Of a DNA stretch of 64,000 nt, positions 8,658 to 17,616 are shown piece after piece. The DNA is from Pseudomonas salomonii (lineage in GTDB: Bacteria; Pseudomonadota; Gammaproteobacteria; Pseudomonadales; Pseudomonadaceae), in NCBI RefSeq assembly GCF_900107155.1, contig NZ_FNOX01000012.1:41735-105734 (forward strand), written 5' to 3'. Position numbers and translations under genes: made by a program. Position 1 is the stretch's first letter; every line of letters starts with the position of its first letter. The notes beneath the pieces were generated by a model. It made no database searches, was not told the DNA's origin, and was given only the letters and a program-made list of their open reading frames with translations.

Positions 8658-9464
8658 GTGATCGACACCTTCAACCGAACCGGCCCGCTTATGGAAGCCT
8701 CGAGTTACCCGGCCTGGGCGCAACAACTGATCCAGGACTGTAGTGAGAGCAAGCGCCGGGTTGTCGAACACGAACTGTACCAGCGCATGCGTGACAACAC
8801 GCTCAGCGCCAAAACCATGCGCCACTACCTGATCGGTGGCTGGCCAGTGGTTGAACAGTTTGCCTTGTACATGGCACAGAACCTCACCAAGACCAAGTTT
8901 GCCCGTCATCCTGGAGAGGATATGGCGCGCCGGTGGCTGATGCGCAATATTCGCGTGGAACTCAACCACGCCGACTATTGGGTGCACTGGGCGCGCGCCC
9001 ACGGTGTAAGCCTGGAAGAGTTGCAAGCGCAGAACGTACCACCGGAGTTGCATGCACTGAGTCACTGGTGCTGGCACACCAGTTCGGCTGATTCATTGAT
9101 CGTGGCGATTGCAGCGACCAACTACGCGATCGAGGGGGCGACCGGGGAGTGGTCTGCCGTGGTGTGCTCGACCGGTGTGTATGCGGCCGCCTTCCCTGAA
9201 GAAGACCGCAAGCGCGCCATGAAGTGGTTGAAGATGCACGCGCAATACGACGACGCCCACCCTTGGGAAGCGCTGGAAATCATCTGCACATTGGCGGGGA
9301 TGAACCCGAGCAAGGCCTTGCAGGTAGAACTGCGCCAGGCGGTGTGCAAGAGCTACGACTACATGTACCTGTTTTTGGAAAGTTGCATGCGGTTGGAGAA
9401 CGAAAAAGCAAAGGCGCCAGCAGCCGTTCGCGAGCGTCAGGTTCGCGTCGCCAGCGAGGCGTGA
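8658..9464 (+). CDS. PqqC/TenA-like (heme-oxygenase-fold) protein
   Basis: This 268-residue, all-helical protein belongs to the TenA/PqqC/iron-containing redox enzyme superfamily. Segments such as MRHYLIGGWPVVEQF and NHADYWVHWARAHGV hold the His/Glu/Asp residues expected of that fold. Members include thiaminase II, PqqC and diiron oxygenases, so the reaction is open. It is often labelled a TenA-family regulator without evidence. The start is GTG, with AAAAGGAG seven bases upstream. It is not near pqq or thi genes here. Its position behind a c-di-GMP gene may be simple synteny. Confidence 0.8.
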   Translation: MIDTFNRTGPLMEASSYPAWAQQLIQDCSESKRRVVEHELYQRMRDNTLSAKTMRHYLIGGWPVVEQFALYMAQNLTKTKFARHPGEDMARRWLMRNIRVELNHADYWVHWARAHGVSLEELQAQNVPPELHALSHWCWHTSSADSLIVAIAATNYAIEGATGEWSAVVCSTGVYAAAFPEEDRKRAMKWLKMHAQYDDAHPWEALEIICTLAGMNPSKALQVELRQAVCKSYDYMYLFLESCMRLENEKAKAPAAVRERQVRVASEA

Positions 9465-9474
9465 TGTAAGCGTG

Positions 9475-9497
9475 ATGGCGGGGGTTTACCCCGCCAT
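9475..9497. terminator. GC-rich hairpin between convergent genes
   Basis: A 9-bp perfect stem (atggcgggg with ccccgccat, loop gttta) overlaps the last codons of the minus-strand GGDEF gene and follows the PqqC-like gene. It lacks a T-run, so it is a weak terminator candidate that could serve both convergent transcripts. Confidence 0.45.
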
Positions 9498-10412
9498 TGC
9501 CAAGCGGTTGCGACCTTCGCGCTTGGCCACGTACAGGGCGTTATCGGCCCGCCGCAACAGGCTTTCTGCCGACTCGGCCGCCAACAGTGTCGAGCAACCC
9601 AGGCTCACCGTCAGTTCAATCCGCTTGCCATCGGCCCAATAGTCCTTGGCCTCTGCCGCCCGACGCAGGCGTTCGCCGACCAAACCTGCCGCATCCCGGC
9701 CGGTGTTCGACAGCAAAATCAAAAACTCTTCCCCGCCAAACCGAAACACCATGTCCACATTGCGCAACTGGCTTTTGATCGAGTCGGCGACCGCGCGCAA
9801 TACGATGTCGCCCGCCGCATGGCCGTGGGTGTCGTTGATTTTCTTGAAATGGTCAATGTCCAGCATCAGCAAGGACAGTGGGCTCAGGTGCCGCCGGGCC
9901 ATGTCGATTTCCCGTTGCAGCGTCTGGTCCATCGCAATGCGGTTGCCGGTTTCGGTCAGCGGGTCACGCAGGGCGCTGCGGGTGGCGGCGCGGTAGAGCA
10001 GGGCGTTGCGCATCGGGTACAGCAAGGTCGACAGCAACGACTCAAGCTGCGCCAATTCGTCGTCCAGCAAACGCTGGTTGCGCCGGAATATCAACTCGCC
10101 CAGGTGCTCGCCTTCATGGCTCAAGGTGTAGCTCACCGAGTGGTGCCCACGATGGCCAAACTCCAGGCGCAAGTCGCTGGCCTCATGGCGATATTGCAGC
10201 GCGTCCAACGGCACCAGCCGCTGAACCTCGCGAAAGAACAGCGCCAAAATGCGTTCCGGCTCAAGGCTGGTTTGCAATTGCTGGCTCAGTTGCTGACGAA
10301 GTTGCGCAAGTGTGGTGGGGCGACGTGGAAGCAGGGACGGCTGACCAAACCCCAGGCGTTGCAATTTGGCACTGTCGAAGTCAATTGCGTTGGTCTGGGT
10401 AGGTGATTTCAT
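9486..10412 (-). CDS. Soluble diguanylate cyclase (GGDEF protein)
   Basis: This 308-residue protein has an N-terminal helical/GAF-like region (about 1-140) without membrane segments, then a GGDEF domain with RFGGEEF, the active variant. Other features are the LTETGNRIAMD start of the domain, DIDHFKKINDTHGHAAGD, and the ending ADNALYVAKREGRNR. All residues needed for GTP cyclisation to c-di-GMP appear present. An RxxD inhibitory site is not evident where it is usually found, five residues before GGEEF. The ATG at 10412 has AGAGG about ten bases upstream. A 20-bp perfect palindrome lies 119 bases upstream and could be an operator. Confidence 0.9.
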   Translation of the reverse strand: MKSPTQTNAIDFDSAKLQRLGFGQPSLLPRRPTTLAQLRQQLSQQLQTSLEPERILALFFREVQRLVPLDALQYRHEASDLRLEFGHRGHHSVSYTLSHEGEHLGELIFRRNQRLLDDELAQLESLLSTLLYPMRNALLYRAATRSALRDPLTETGNRIAMDQTLQREIDMARRHLSPLSLLMLDIDHFKKINDTHGHAAGDIVLRAVADSIKSQLRNVDMVFRFGGEEFLILLSNTGRDAAGLVGERLRRAAEAKDYWADGKRIELTVSLGCSTLLAAESAESLLRRADNALYVAKREGRNRLAMAG

Positions 10413-10530
10413 AAGCTGACGGCCTCTAAGCACTTAACTGTCTTACAGGCTGCACGAGAGTGGCAAATGCCAAGCGCCTTACTGTTCCTTCAGTTCCGTA
10501 AAACATTGGAAACAGTTTAAACCGCTTTGC

Positions 10531-10550
10531 CATGGGTTATAACCCATGGG
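10531..10550. promoter_or_regulatory. 20-bp perfect palindrome upstream of the GGDEF gene
   Basis: The two half-sites ccatgggtta and taacccatgg are exact reverse complements with no spacer. The site lies in the 281-bp gap between the lactate dehydrogenase stop and the GGDEF start, both on the minus strand. No T-run follows, so it looks like a protein-binding operator rather than a terminator. The binder is unknown. Confidence 0.5.
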
Positions 10551-10645
10551 CCCTGCCACACGTCTTGTCATCGCTTAACCTGCTTGAAAGGGGTTAGAGC
10601 GAGATTCATGCCAGTTTGTTTAACTTAAAAAAACGCCTTATAAAT

Positions 10646-10679
10646 CAACGACTGTTTAAAAAGCTCACCCCAGTCGTTG
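10646..10679 (-). terminator. Putative terminator of the lactate dehydrogenase gene
   Basis: On the minus strand caacgactg and cagtcgttg form a 9-bp stem with a 16-base loop just after the lldA stop. After about ten bases a run of seven T follows. The distance between stem and T-run is longer than usual, so confidence is moderate. Confidence 0.45.
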
Positions 10680-10693
10680 CGCCCTGACGTCAG

Positions 10694-11836
10694 TTATTTG
10701 GCTGTTTGAACCAAGGTGGTGTGGTCAATCTGATCAATCGAGGTCACGCCGGTCAAAGTCATGGCCACGCGCATCTCCTTGGCGAAGATATCCAGCAGGT
10801 TTTCCACCCCGGACTGGCCGGCAGCGGCCAGCGCATACACCGTCGAGCGCCCCAGCAGGCAGCCTTTGGCGCCCAGGGCGAGCATGCGCACCACGTCAAG
10901 CCCGGAGCGAATGCCGGAGTCCACCAGCACGGTCAGGTCATCGCCCACGGCTTCGGCAATCGGCGGCAGGGCTTTGGCGGTCGACAATACGCCATCGAGC
11001 TGGCGCCCGCCGTGGTTGGAGACCACGATACCGTCGGCGCCGAAACTCACTGCGTCCTTGGCGTCCTGGGGGTCGAGGATGCCCTTGATGATCATCGGGC
11101 CTTTCCAGAACTCACGGATCCACTCCAGGTCTTTCCAGCTGATCGACGGGTCGAAATTATTCGCCAGCCAGCCAATGTAGTCTTCCAGGTGGGTGGGCTT
11201 GCCAAGGTATTTGGAAATATTGCCCAGGTCGTGTGGGCGGCCCATCAAGCCCACATCAAAGGCCCATTGCGGCTTGCACACGGCCTGCAGCATCCGGCGC
11301 TGCGCCGCATAGGGCCCGGACATGCCCGAATGCGCATCACGGTAACGCGCGCCGGGTGTGGGCATATCGACGGTGAACACCAGCGTGGTCACGCCCGCCG
11401 CCTGGGCGCGCTCCAGCGCGTTGCGCATAAAGCCGCGGTCCTTGAGCACATAGAGCTGGAACCAGATCGACTGCGGGCTTTGCGACGCCACTTCTTCAAT
11501 CGGGCATACCGACACTGTGGACAGGCAAAACGGGATGCCCGTGTTGGCTGCCGCCTTGGCCGCCTGCACTTCGCCACGTCGCGCATACATGCCGGTCAGG
11601 CCCACGGGGCTGAGAATCACCGGCATGGCCAGTTCCTGGCCGAACAAGCGGGTCTTGAGGCTCAGGTTGTCGACATTGCGAAGGATGCGCTGGCGCAGGC
11701 TGATCTCGGCCAGGTCCGAACTGTTGGCGCGCAGGGTGTGCTCGGCGTAGGCGCCGCCGTCGATGTAATCGAACAGAAAGCGCGGCAGCTTGCGTTTGGC
11801 GGCTGCACGGTAGTCGGAGGCGGACGAGATGATCAT
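10694..11836 (-). CDS. lldA: FMN-dependent L-lactate dehydrogenase (LldA-like)
   Basis: This 380-residue enzyme of the alpha-hydroxyacid oxidase family oxidises L-lactate to pyruvate and passes electrons to quinones at the inner membrane. The FMN/substrate residues lie in SPVGLTGMYARRGE and FQLYVLKDR, and in the active-site segment VSNHGGRQLDG, whose histidine is the general base. The barrel end has DSGIRSGLDVVRMLALGA. The ATG at 11836 has GGAG upstream. There is no lldP permease or dld next to it, and a LysR regulator is divergent. This arrangement matches the orphan lldA-lldS pair described in P. aeruginosa rather than the lldPDE operon, so the symbol is an inference from context. Confidence 0.88.
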   Translation of the reverse strand: MIISSASDYRAAAKRKLPRFLFDYIDGGAYAEHTLRANSSDLAEISLRQRILRNVDNLSLKTRLFGQELAMPVILSPVGLTGMYARRGEVQAAKAAANTGIPFCLSTVSVCPIEEVASQSPQSIWFQLYVLKDRGFMRNALERAQAAGVTTLVFTVDMPTPGARYRDAHSGMSGPYAAQRRMLQAVCKPQWAFDVGLMGRPHDLGNISKYLGKPTHLEDYIGWLANNFDPSISWKDLEWIREFWKGPMIIKGILDPQDAKDAVSFGADGIVVSNHGGRQLDGVLSTAKALPPIAEAVGDDLTVLVDSGIRSGLDVVRMLALGAKGCLLGRSTVYALAAAGQSGVENLLDIFAKEMRVAMTLTGVTSIDQIDHTTLVQTAK

Positions 11837-11890
11837 GAACGGGTTCTCCACAGAGCTGGGTCGCACCACCATAAGCAAAAAGCTGGCATG

Positions 11891-11907
11891 ATAAAAACAA
11901 CTTTTAT
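11891..11907. promoter_or_regulatory. Inverted repeat in the lldA/lldS divergent promoter region
   Basis: ATAAAA and TTTTAT are exact complements with a 5-base spacer, 31 bases upstream of the LysR start and 55 bases upstream of lldA. Position and AT-rich dyad shape suit a LysR-type operator controlling both genes. Confidence 0.5.
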
Positions 11908-11937
11908 TACTAGCATCCAGTCGCTATAGGAATACCG

Positions 11938-12822
11938 ATGAACCTGAGAACCGTGCGGGCGTTTGTCGAAGTGGTGCGCCAGGGCGGTTTCTCCCAGGCG
12001 GCTGAAGTGGTGGCCCTGACCCAATCCACGGTGAGCAAGGCGGTCAAGACCCTCGAAGACGAGCTTGGCACGCCGCTGCTCAACCGCCTGGGCCACCGTA
12101 ACGAGCTGACGGCGGCCGGCGAAATCGCCTACCGCCGCGCCCTGGTGTTGCTCGCCGAACACAACGACCTGGTGGCCGAGATCAACGACCTGCGCGGCCT
12201 CAAACGCGGCGTACTGCGCATCGGCCTGCCACCGGTAGGCTGCGGCGTGCTGTTCGCGGCGATGTTCGCAGCGTACCGCAGCCGCTACCCGGAGATCGAA
12301 ATTGAGCTCACCGAATACGGCAGCAAAAAACTGCGCGAATGCCTGGAAGCCGGGGAGGTCGACCTCGCCGCGCTGCTGTTGCCGGTGGACCAAGCCTTCG
12401 ACTACCAGCCGGTGCGCAATGAACCACTGATGGCGGTACTGCCCATCAACCACCCACTGGCCAAGCGCACACGCATCGACTTCACCGACCTGGCCGATTC
12501 ACCGTTCATTTTGTTCGAAGCCGGCTTCGCCCTGAACGCCAAGATCCTCGCCGCCTGTGAACGCAAAGGCGTCACGCCCCGAGTGACCGCACGCAGCGGG
12601 CAGATCGATTTTATCGTTGACCTGGTGGCGGCCGGGCTGGGCGTCGCCTTCCTGCCACGCATGCTCGCGGTCAAACATCAGCACGCGGGCATCGCCTTGA
12701 TTGCGTTGGACGAACCCCACACCGACTGGCACATCGCCCTGGCCTGGCGCGCCAGCGCACACCTGCCACCGGCGGCGCGCGCGTGGCTGGATCTGGCCAA
12801 GGAAATGGCCAGTCCGGTATAG
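11938..12822 (+). CDS. lldS: LysR-family regulator of the lactate dehydrogenase gene (LldS-like)
   Basis: This 294-residue protein has an N-terminal winged helix-turn-helix (GGFSQAAEVVALTQSTVSKAVKTLEDELG) and a periplasmic-binding-like effector domain (about 90-290). It is divergent from the L-lactate dehydrogenase gene across a 101-bp region, the classic layout for a LysR activator and its target. It is therefore predicted to sense L-lactate or a related hydroxy acid. The name LldS rests on the same pairing in P. aeruginosa. A short gap and then tRNA-Asn follow. Confidence 0.85.
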   Translation: MNLRTVRAFVEVVRQGGFSQAAEVVALTQSTVSKAVKTLEDELGTPLLNRLGHRNELTAAGEIAYRRALVLLAEHNDLVAEINDLRGLKRGVLRIGLPPVGCGVLFAAMFAAYRSRYPEIEIELTEYGSKKLRECLEAGEVDLAALLLPVDQAFDYQPVRNEPLMAVLPINHPLAKRTRIDFTDLADSPFILFEAGFALNAKILAACERKGVTPRVTARSGQIDFIVDLVAAGLGVAFLPRMLAVKHQHAGIALIALDEPHTDWHIALAWRASAHLPPAARAWLDLAKEMASPV

Positions 12823-12871
12823 CGGGCTGCAAGCGGAATTTGCAGGATTTCGTCCAAATGCACCTCAATGC

Positions 12872-12899
12872 TTGACTTCTTCTTTTTAATCAGTAACAT
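12872..12899 (+). promoter_or_regulatory. Sigma-70 promoter for tRNA-Asn
   Basis: A -35 box TTGACT (12872-12877), 16-base spacer and -10 box TAACAT (12894-12899) lie just upstream of the tRNA. A GC-rich discriminator follows, as expected for a stable-RNA promoter. Confidence 0.7.
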
Positions 12900-12908
12900 A
12901 CGGCGCAT

Positions 12909-12984
12909 TCCGCGATAGCTCAGTTGGTAGAGCAAATGACTGTTAATCATTGGGTCCCTGGTTCGAGTCCAGGTCGTGGAGCCA
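12909..12984 (+). tRNA. tRNA-Asn (anticodon GTT)
   Basis: The 76-base gene folds as a full cloverleaf. The acceptor is TCCGCGA with TCGTGGA (one G-T pair). The D arm is GCTC/GAGC, the anticodon stem AATGA/TCATT with loop CTGTTAA, and the T arm CCTGG-TTCGAGT-CCAGG. The 3' end is encoded GCCA. Anticodon GTT reads AAC/AAU, giving asparagine. It stands alone with its own promoter and terminator. An accessory block (RND pump and biosynthetic operon) begins downstream. I saw no second copy of the tRNA 3' end that would mark an integrated element. Confidence 0.98.
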
Positions 12985-12991
12985 GATAGAG

Positions 12992-13021
12992 AAAAGCCTG
13001 CAGCGATGCAGGCTTTTTTTT
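12992..13021 (+). terminator. Rho-independent terminator of tRNA-Asn
   Basis: AAAGCCTGCA and TGCAGGCTTT form a 10-bp stem around loop GCGA, running into eight T, seven bases after the tRNA end. Confidence 0.92.
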
Positions 13022-13271
13022 GCCTTGGATTTGGTGCGCAATCGGCACCTACGCAGATGCTTTTCCAGCCACCCACGGCATTTTCTTACCGATCCGCGAC
13101 AGAAACCGTCGAACGCCAGGCCCTCGAATGACGCGCAGGGCTCTAGCACAATGATTTGCCTTCCTCGACCGAAAAACTGTCAAAAATCTCTCTTGGAAAC
13201 ATTTTGATACTCGGAGTAATGTGCTCGCTGATTCATCTTCGCGTGTTCAAATTTTTCCAAGGATTAGGAAT

Positions 13272-14426
13272 ATGTTGCGCCGTCGCATGCTGATCATGTT
13301 GGGTGTTTCTCTGGTTGTGGTGTTGATGTTGGCGGCCTATAAGGCGTTTGCCATCTATCAACAGATTCAGGGTTTTACCAAGCCTCAACCGCCCGTCAGC
13401 GTGGCAGTGGTGACTGCGGTTGAGCAGCCCTGGCAGCAGCGCTTGCCGGCCGTGGGGGCGTTCAAGGCGTTGCGCGGTGTGAGCCTGAGCCTGGAGACCG
13501 CCGGGACGGTCAAGGACGTGCAGTTCGAGTCGGGGCAAAAGGTTCAGGTCGGGCAACCCCTGGTCCGGCTGGACAGTGCGGTAGAGCAGGCGCAATTGGA
13601 AACCGCCCAGTCAGATCTTGGACTGGCACAGTTGGATTATGGGCGCGGCAGCCAACTCGTTGGTGATCACGCCATCTCCAAGGGCGAGTTCGACCGCCTT
13701 TCAGCCCAGTTGCAAAAAAACAAAGCCACGGTGAACCAGCTCAAGGCCACCCTCGCCAAGAAGCACATTCTTGCGCCCTTCAGCGGGGTCATTGGTATTC
13801 GCCAGGTGGATGTTGGGGATTATCTGGCCAGCGGGACAGTGATTGCCACGTTGCAGGACCTCAGCAGTCTTTACGTCGACTTCTATATCCCTGAGCAATC
13901 GGTGCCAAAGATTGCGATCGGCCAAGGCGTGCAGGTAGAAGTCTCGGCCTATCCGAAACAGATGTTTCCTGGCACCGTCAGCGCGATCAACCCCAAGGTC
14001 GAGACCACCACACGGAATGTGTTGGTGCGCGCTACCCTGGCGAACCCGGATAACAAACTGCTCCCGGGCATGTTCGCCAATCTGCAGGTGCTGCTGCCCA
14101 ATCCGACGGTTCATATCGTGGTACCGGAAAGCGCGATTACCTACACCCTTTACGGTAATTCGGTGTACGCGGTCGCGCAAAAGAAGGCCGAGGACGGCAG
14201 CGTGGAGAAAGATGCAGACGGCCAGCCGCTGCTGATTGCCGAGCGGCGCTTTGTTGAAACCGGAGAGCGGCGGGGTGGCCTGGTGTTGGTGACCCGCGGG
14301 TTGCAACAGGGCGAGCAAGTCGTCAGCGCTGGCCAGCTGAAGCTGGATACGGGAACGCCTATCACCATCAGCCCTGACAAGAACCAGCCGGCCGATCGAC
14401 AGGCTCGCGTTGAAGGTGCGCTATGA
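13272..14426 (+). CDS. RND efflux periplasmic adaptor (membrane fusion) subunit
   Basis: This 384-residue protein is of the AcrA/MexH type. A single N-terminal membrane anchor (about 6-24) is followed by a biotinyl-lipoyl-like segment (GTVKDVQFESGQKVQVGQPLV). A coiled-coil hairpin spans about 100-160, and the second lipoyl half AKKHILAPFSGVIGIRQVDVGDYL and beta-barrel regions complete it. It would link an inner-membrane RND pump to an outer-membrane channel. No channel gene is adjacent, so a housekeeping TolC/OprM-type protein must be borrowed. The ATG at 13272 has AAGGA upstream. The pump gene starts inside its stop codon (ATGA overlap). Confidence 0.93.
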   Translation: MLRRRMLIMLGVSLVVVLMLAAYKAFAIYQQIQGFTKPQPPVSVAVVTAVEQPWQQRLPAVGAFKALRGVSLSLETAGTVKDVQFESGQKVQVGQPLVRLDSAVEQAQLETAQSDLGLAQLDYGRGSQLVGDHAISKGEFDRLSAQLQKNKATVNQLKATLAKKHILAPFSGVIGIRQVDVGDYLASGTVIATLQDLSSLYVDFYIPEQSVPKIAIGQGVQVEVSAYPKQMFPGTVSAINPKVETTTRNVLVRATLANPDNKLLPGMFANLQVLLPNPTVHIVVPESAITYTLYGNSVYAVAQKKAEDGSVEKDADGQPLLIAERRFVETGERRGGLVLVTRGLQQGEQVVSAGQLKLDTGTPITISPDKNQPADRQARVEGAL

Positions 14427-17400
14427 AGTTCACCGACATCTTCATCCGTCGGCCGGTGCTGGCCCTGGTGGTCAGCCTGCTCATCGTGCTGCTGGGGTTT
14501 CAGGCCTACAGCAAGTTGGCGCTGCGCCAGTTTCCGAAAATGGAAAACGCCCTGATCACCGTCACCACTGCCTACCCTGGCGCCAATGCCGAGACGATTC
14601 AGGGCTACATCACTCAGCCTTTGCAGCAAAGCCTGGCAAGTGCCGAGGGGATTGACTACATGACGTCGGTCAGTCGCCAGAATTTTTCGGTGATTTCGAT
14701 CTACGCGCGCATCGGTGCCAACAGCGACCGTTTGTTTACCGAGTTGTTGGCCAAGGCCAACGAGGTCAAGAACAAGTTACCTGCGGATGCTGAAGACCCT
14801 GTGCTGAGCAAGGAGTCCGCCGAAGCCTCCGCGCTGATGTATATCAGCTTCTCCAGCGAGCAATTGAATAACTCGCAGATTACCGACTACCTTTCGCGGG
14901 TCATTCAACCCAAGCTCACCACACTGCCCGGCATGGCCGAAGCCGAAATCCTCGGCAGTCAGGTATTTGCCATGCGTATCTGGCTGGACCCGGTGAAGCT
15001 TGCCGGCTTCGGCCTGACTGCCAATGACGTCACGGCAGCGGTGCGCCGATACAACTATCTATCGGCCGCAGGCGAGGTAAAGGGCGAGTATGTGGTTACC
15101 AGTATCAACGCCACTACCGAACTTAAGTCCGCCGAAAACTTCGCGGCTATCACGCTCAAAACCGACGGTGACAGCCGGGTGCTGCTGCGCGATGTAGCAC
15201 GGGTGGAGATGGGCGCGGAAAACTACAACGCGATCAGTTCCTTTGGTGGCACGCCCTCTGTGTACATCGCAATCAAGGCCGCGCCGAGCGCCAACCCACT
15301 GGAGGTGATCAAGGAAGTGCGCAAAATCATGCCTGAGCTGGAGGCCCAGTTGCCGCCCAGCCTCAAGGTTGATATTGCCTACGACGCCACCTTGTTCATC
15401 CAGGCGTCCATCAACGAGGTGGTGAAAACGCTGTTTGAAGCCGTGCTGATTGTCATCGTGGTGGTGTTCTTGTTTCTGGGGGCGCTTCGTTCGGTGGTGA
15501 TACCGGTGATCACCATTCCGCTGTCGATGATCGGCGTGCTGTTTTTCATGCAGATGATGGGTTACTCCATCAATTTGCTGACGCTGCTGGCGATGGTGCT
15601 AGCCATCGGCCTGGTTGTGGATGATGCGATCGTGGTGGTCGAAAATATTCACCGGCATATCGAGGACGGCAAGCGCCCATTGGACGCAGCATTGGAGGGC
15701 GCGCGGGAAATTGCCCTGCCGGTTGTCTCAATGACCATCACCTTGGCGGCGGTCTATGCCCCGATCGGTTTTCTCGACGGGCTGACCGGGGCCCTGTTCA
15801 AAGAGTTTGCTTTGACCTTGGCCGGTGCCGTGGTGATTTCCGGCGTCGTCGCGCTGACACTTTCGCCAATGATGTGTGTCCTGCTGCTGCGCCATGACAA
15901 AAACGCTTCCGGGCTGGCGAGCCGGTTGGACCGGGTATTTGACCGGCTCAAACGACGTTATCAACGCATGCTTCACGGTACGTTGAACACGCGGCCGGTG
16001 GTGGTGGTCTTCGCGCTGATCGTGCTATGCCTGATTCCGGTGTTTCTCACCTTCACCAAGGCGGAATTGGCGCCTTCCGAAGACCAGGGCATCATTTTCA
16101 TGATGGCCAGCGCACCTCAGCCGACCAACCTGAATTACATGAATACCTACACTGATGAATTCATCAAGATCTTCAAGACATTCCCAGAGTACTACTCGTC
16201 GTTCCAGATCAACGGCTACAACGGGGTGCAGTCAGGCATAGGCGGTTTTCTGCTCAAGCCGTGGAATGAGCGCAGTCGCACTCAGATGCAGATCCTGCCT
16301 GAATTGCAGGCGCACTTGGCGCAGATCCCAGGTTTGCAAATATTTGGTATCAACCTGCCTTCTCTGCCCGGTACTGGCGAAGGCCTGCCCTTTGGTTTCG
16401 TCATCAATACTGCTCAGGATTATGAGTCGCTCCTGAAAGTGGCCGAGCGCGTAAAAAATCGCGCGATGCAATCGGGCAAGTTCGGTTTTGTCGATATCGA
16501 CCTGGCGTTTGATAAGCCGGAAGTGGTGGTGGAGATCGATCGCGCCAAGGCATCGCAGATGGGCGTGTCGATGCAGGACCTCGGCAGCACGCTGGCGACG
16601 TTGTTGGGTGAGGCGGAAATAAACCGGTTCACCCTCGAAGGGCGCAGCTATAAGGTCATTGCACAGGTTGAGCGTGCGTACCGTGACAACCCCGAATGGC
16701 TGAACAGCTACTACGTCAGAAATACCCAGGGTGAATTATTGCCGCTGTCGACCTTGATCAGCATTACAGACCGCGCGCGGCCACGGCAGTTGAACCAGTT
16801 CCAGCAGCTCAATTCTGCATTGATCTCGGGTTTTCCATTGGTCAGCATGGAGGAGGCCATTGAAACGGTGAAGCAGATTGCCATTGAAGAGGCGCCGCCG
16901 GGATATGCGTTCGACTACAGCGGGGAATCGCGCCAGTTCGTGCAGGAAGGCAAGGCGCTATGGGTGACATTCGGCTTGGCGCTGGCGATTATTTTCCTGG
17001 TACTGGCGGCGCAGTTTGAGAGCTTCCGCGACCCGCTGGTGATTCTGGTGACAGTGCCGTTATCCATTTGCGGGGCGTTGATTCCGCTGTTCCTTGGGTG
17101 GTCGAGTCTTAACATTTATACCCAGGTAGGGTTGGTGACGCTGATCGGGTTGATCAGCAAGCATGGGATTCTGATCGTCGAGTTTGCCAACCAGCTGCGC
17201 AGAGACAAAGGGCTATCGCCGCGGGAGGCGGTGGAGCAAGCGACGGCGATTCGCCTGAGGCCGGTGTTGATGACGACGGCTGCCATGGTATTTGGCATGG
17301 TGCCGCTGATTTTTGCGACGGGGGCTGGGGCTGTGAGTCGATATGACATCGGCATGGTGATTGCCACCGGGATGTCGATCGGAACTTTATTCACCTTATT

Positions 17401-17479
17401 TGTTTTGCCCTGCGTCTACACGTTGCTGGCCAAACGTGACAGGGAAGTGACAAGTGAAATTGCCATGGCGCCCGTCTAA
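14423..17479 (+). CDS. RND multidrug efflux permease
   Basis: This 1018-residue HAE1-type RND pump is a proton-driven trimeric transporter of the inner membrane. It shows the N-terminal FIRRPVLALVVS, the proton-relay aspartate pair in IGLVVDDAIVVVENIHRH (about residue 400) and a lysine in TM10 (GLISKHGILIVEF). It has two large periplasmic loops and twelve predicted membrane segments. Its general look is MexI/MexW-like. It starts with a 4-base overlap after the adaptor. The biosynthetic operon begins 258 bases downstream on the same strand, so exporting that product or giving self-protection is a reasonable inference, not shown. Confidence 0.94.
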   Translation: MKFTDIFIRRPVLALVVSLLIVLLGFQAYSKLALRQFPKMENALITVTTAYPGANAETIQGYITQPLQQSLASAEGIDYMTSVSRQNFSVISIYARIGANSDRLFTELLAKANEVKNKLPADAEDPVLSKESAEASALMYISFSSEQLNNSQITDYLSRVIQPKLTTLPGMAEAEILGSQVFAMRIWLDPVKLAGFGLTANDVTAAVRRYNYLSAAGEVKGEYVVTSINATTELKSAENFAAITLKTDGDSRVLLRDVARVEMGAENYNAISSFGGTPSVYIAIKAAPSANPLEVIKEVRKIMPELEAQLPPSLKVDIAYDATLFIQASINEVVKTLFEAVLIVIVVVFLFLGALRSVVIPVITIPLSMIGVLFFMQMMGYSINLLTLLAMVLAIGLVVDDAIVVVENIHRHIEDGKRPLDAALEGAREIALPVVSMTITLAAVYAPIGFLDGLTGALFKEFALTLAGAVVISGVVALTLSPMMCVLLLRHDKNASGLASRLDRVFDRLKRRYQRMLHGTLNTRPVVVVFALIVLCLIPVFLTFTKAELAPSEDQGIIFMMASAPQPTNLNYMNTYTDEFIKIFKTFPEYYSSFQINGYNGVQSGIGGFLLKPWNERSRTQMQILPELQAHLAQIPGLQIFGINLPSLPGTGEGLPFGFVINTAQDYESLLKVAERVKNRAMQSGKFGFVDIDLAFDKPEVVVEIDRAKASQMGVSMQDLGSTLATLLGEAEINRFTLEGRSYKVIAQVERAYRDNPEWLNSYYVRNTQGELLPLSTLISITDRARPRQLNQFQQLNSALISGFPLVSMEEAIETVKQIAIEEAPPGYAFDYSGESRQFVQEGKALWVTFGLALAIIFLVLAAQFESFRDPLVILVTVPLSICGALIPLFLGWSSLNIYTQVGLVTLIGLISKHGILIVEFANQLRRDKGLSPREAVEQATAIRLRPVLMTTAAMVFGMVPLIFATGAGAVSRYDIGMVIATGMSIGTLFTLFVLPCVYTLLAKRDREVTSEIAMAPV

Positions 17480-17616
17480 CCGTTTTATTGGCTGTAGATT
17501 CAACTAAACAGCAAGTGAGGGGCCGTACAGTGCGGGTTAAAGCGCTGCGATTTTTATCATCCATTAAATAGTGCCAGCCGTTCATCAGTGTCTGATTTTT
17601 ATGTGTAAAAAATATT

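Noticed and set aside
8658..9464. TenA transcriptional regulator or thiaminase
   Set aside because: There is no thiamine gene nearby and no DNA-binding domain, so only the fold-level assignment is supported.
12950..13207. Open frames within and after tRNA-Asn
   Set aside because: They include the tRNA and its terminator and show no coding character.
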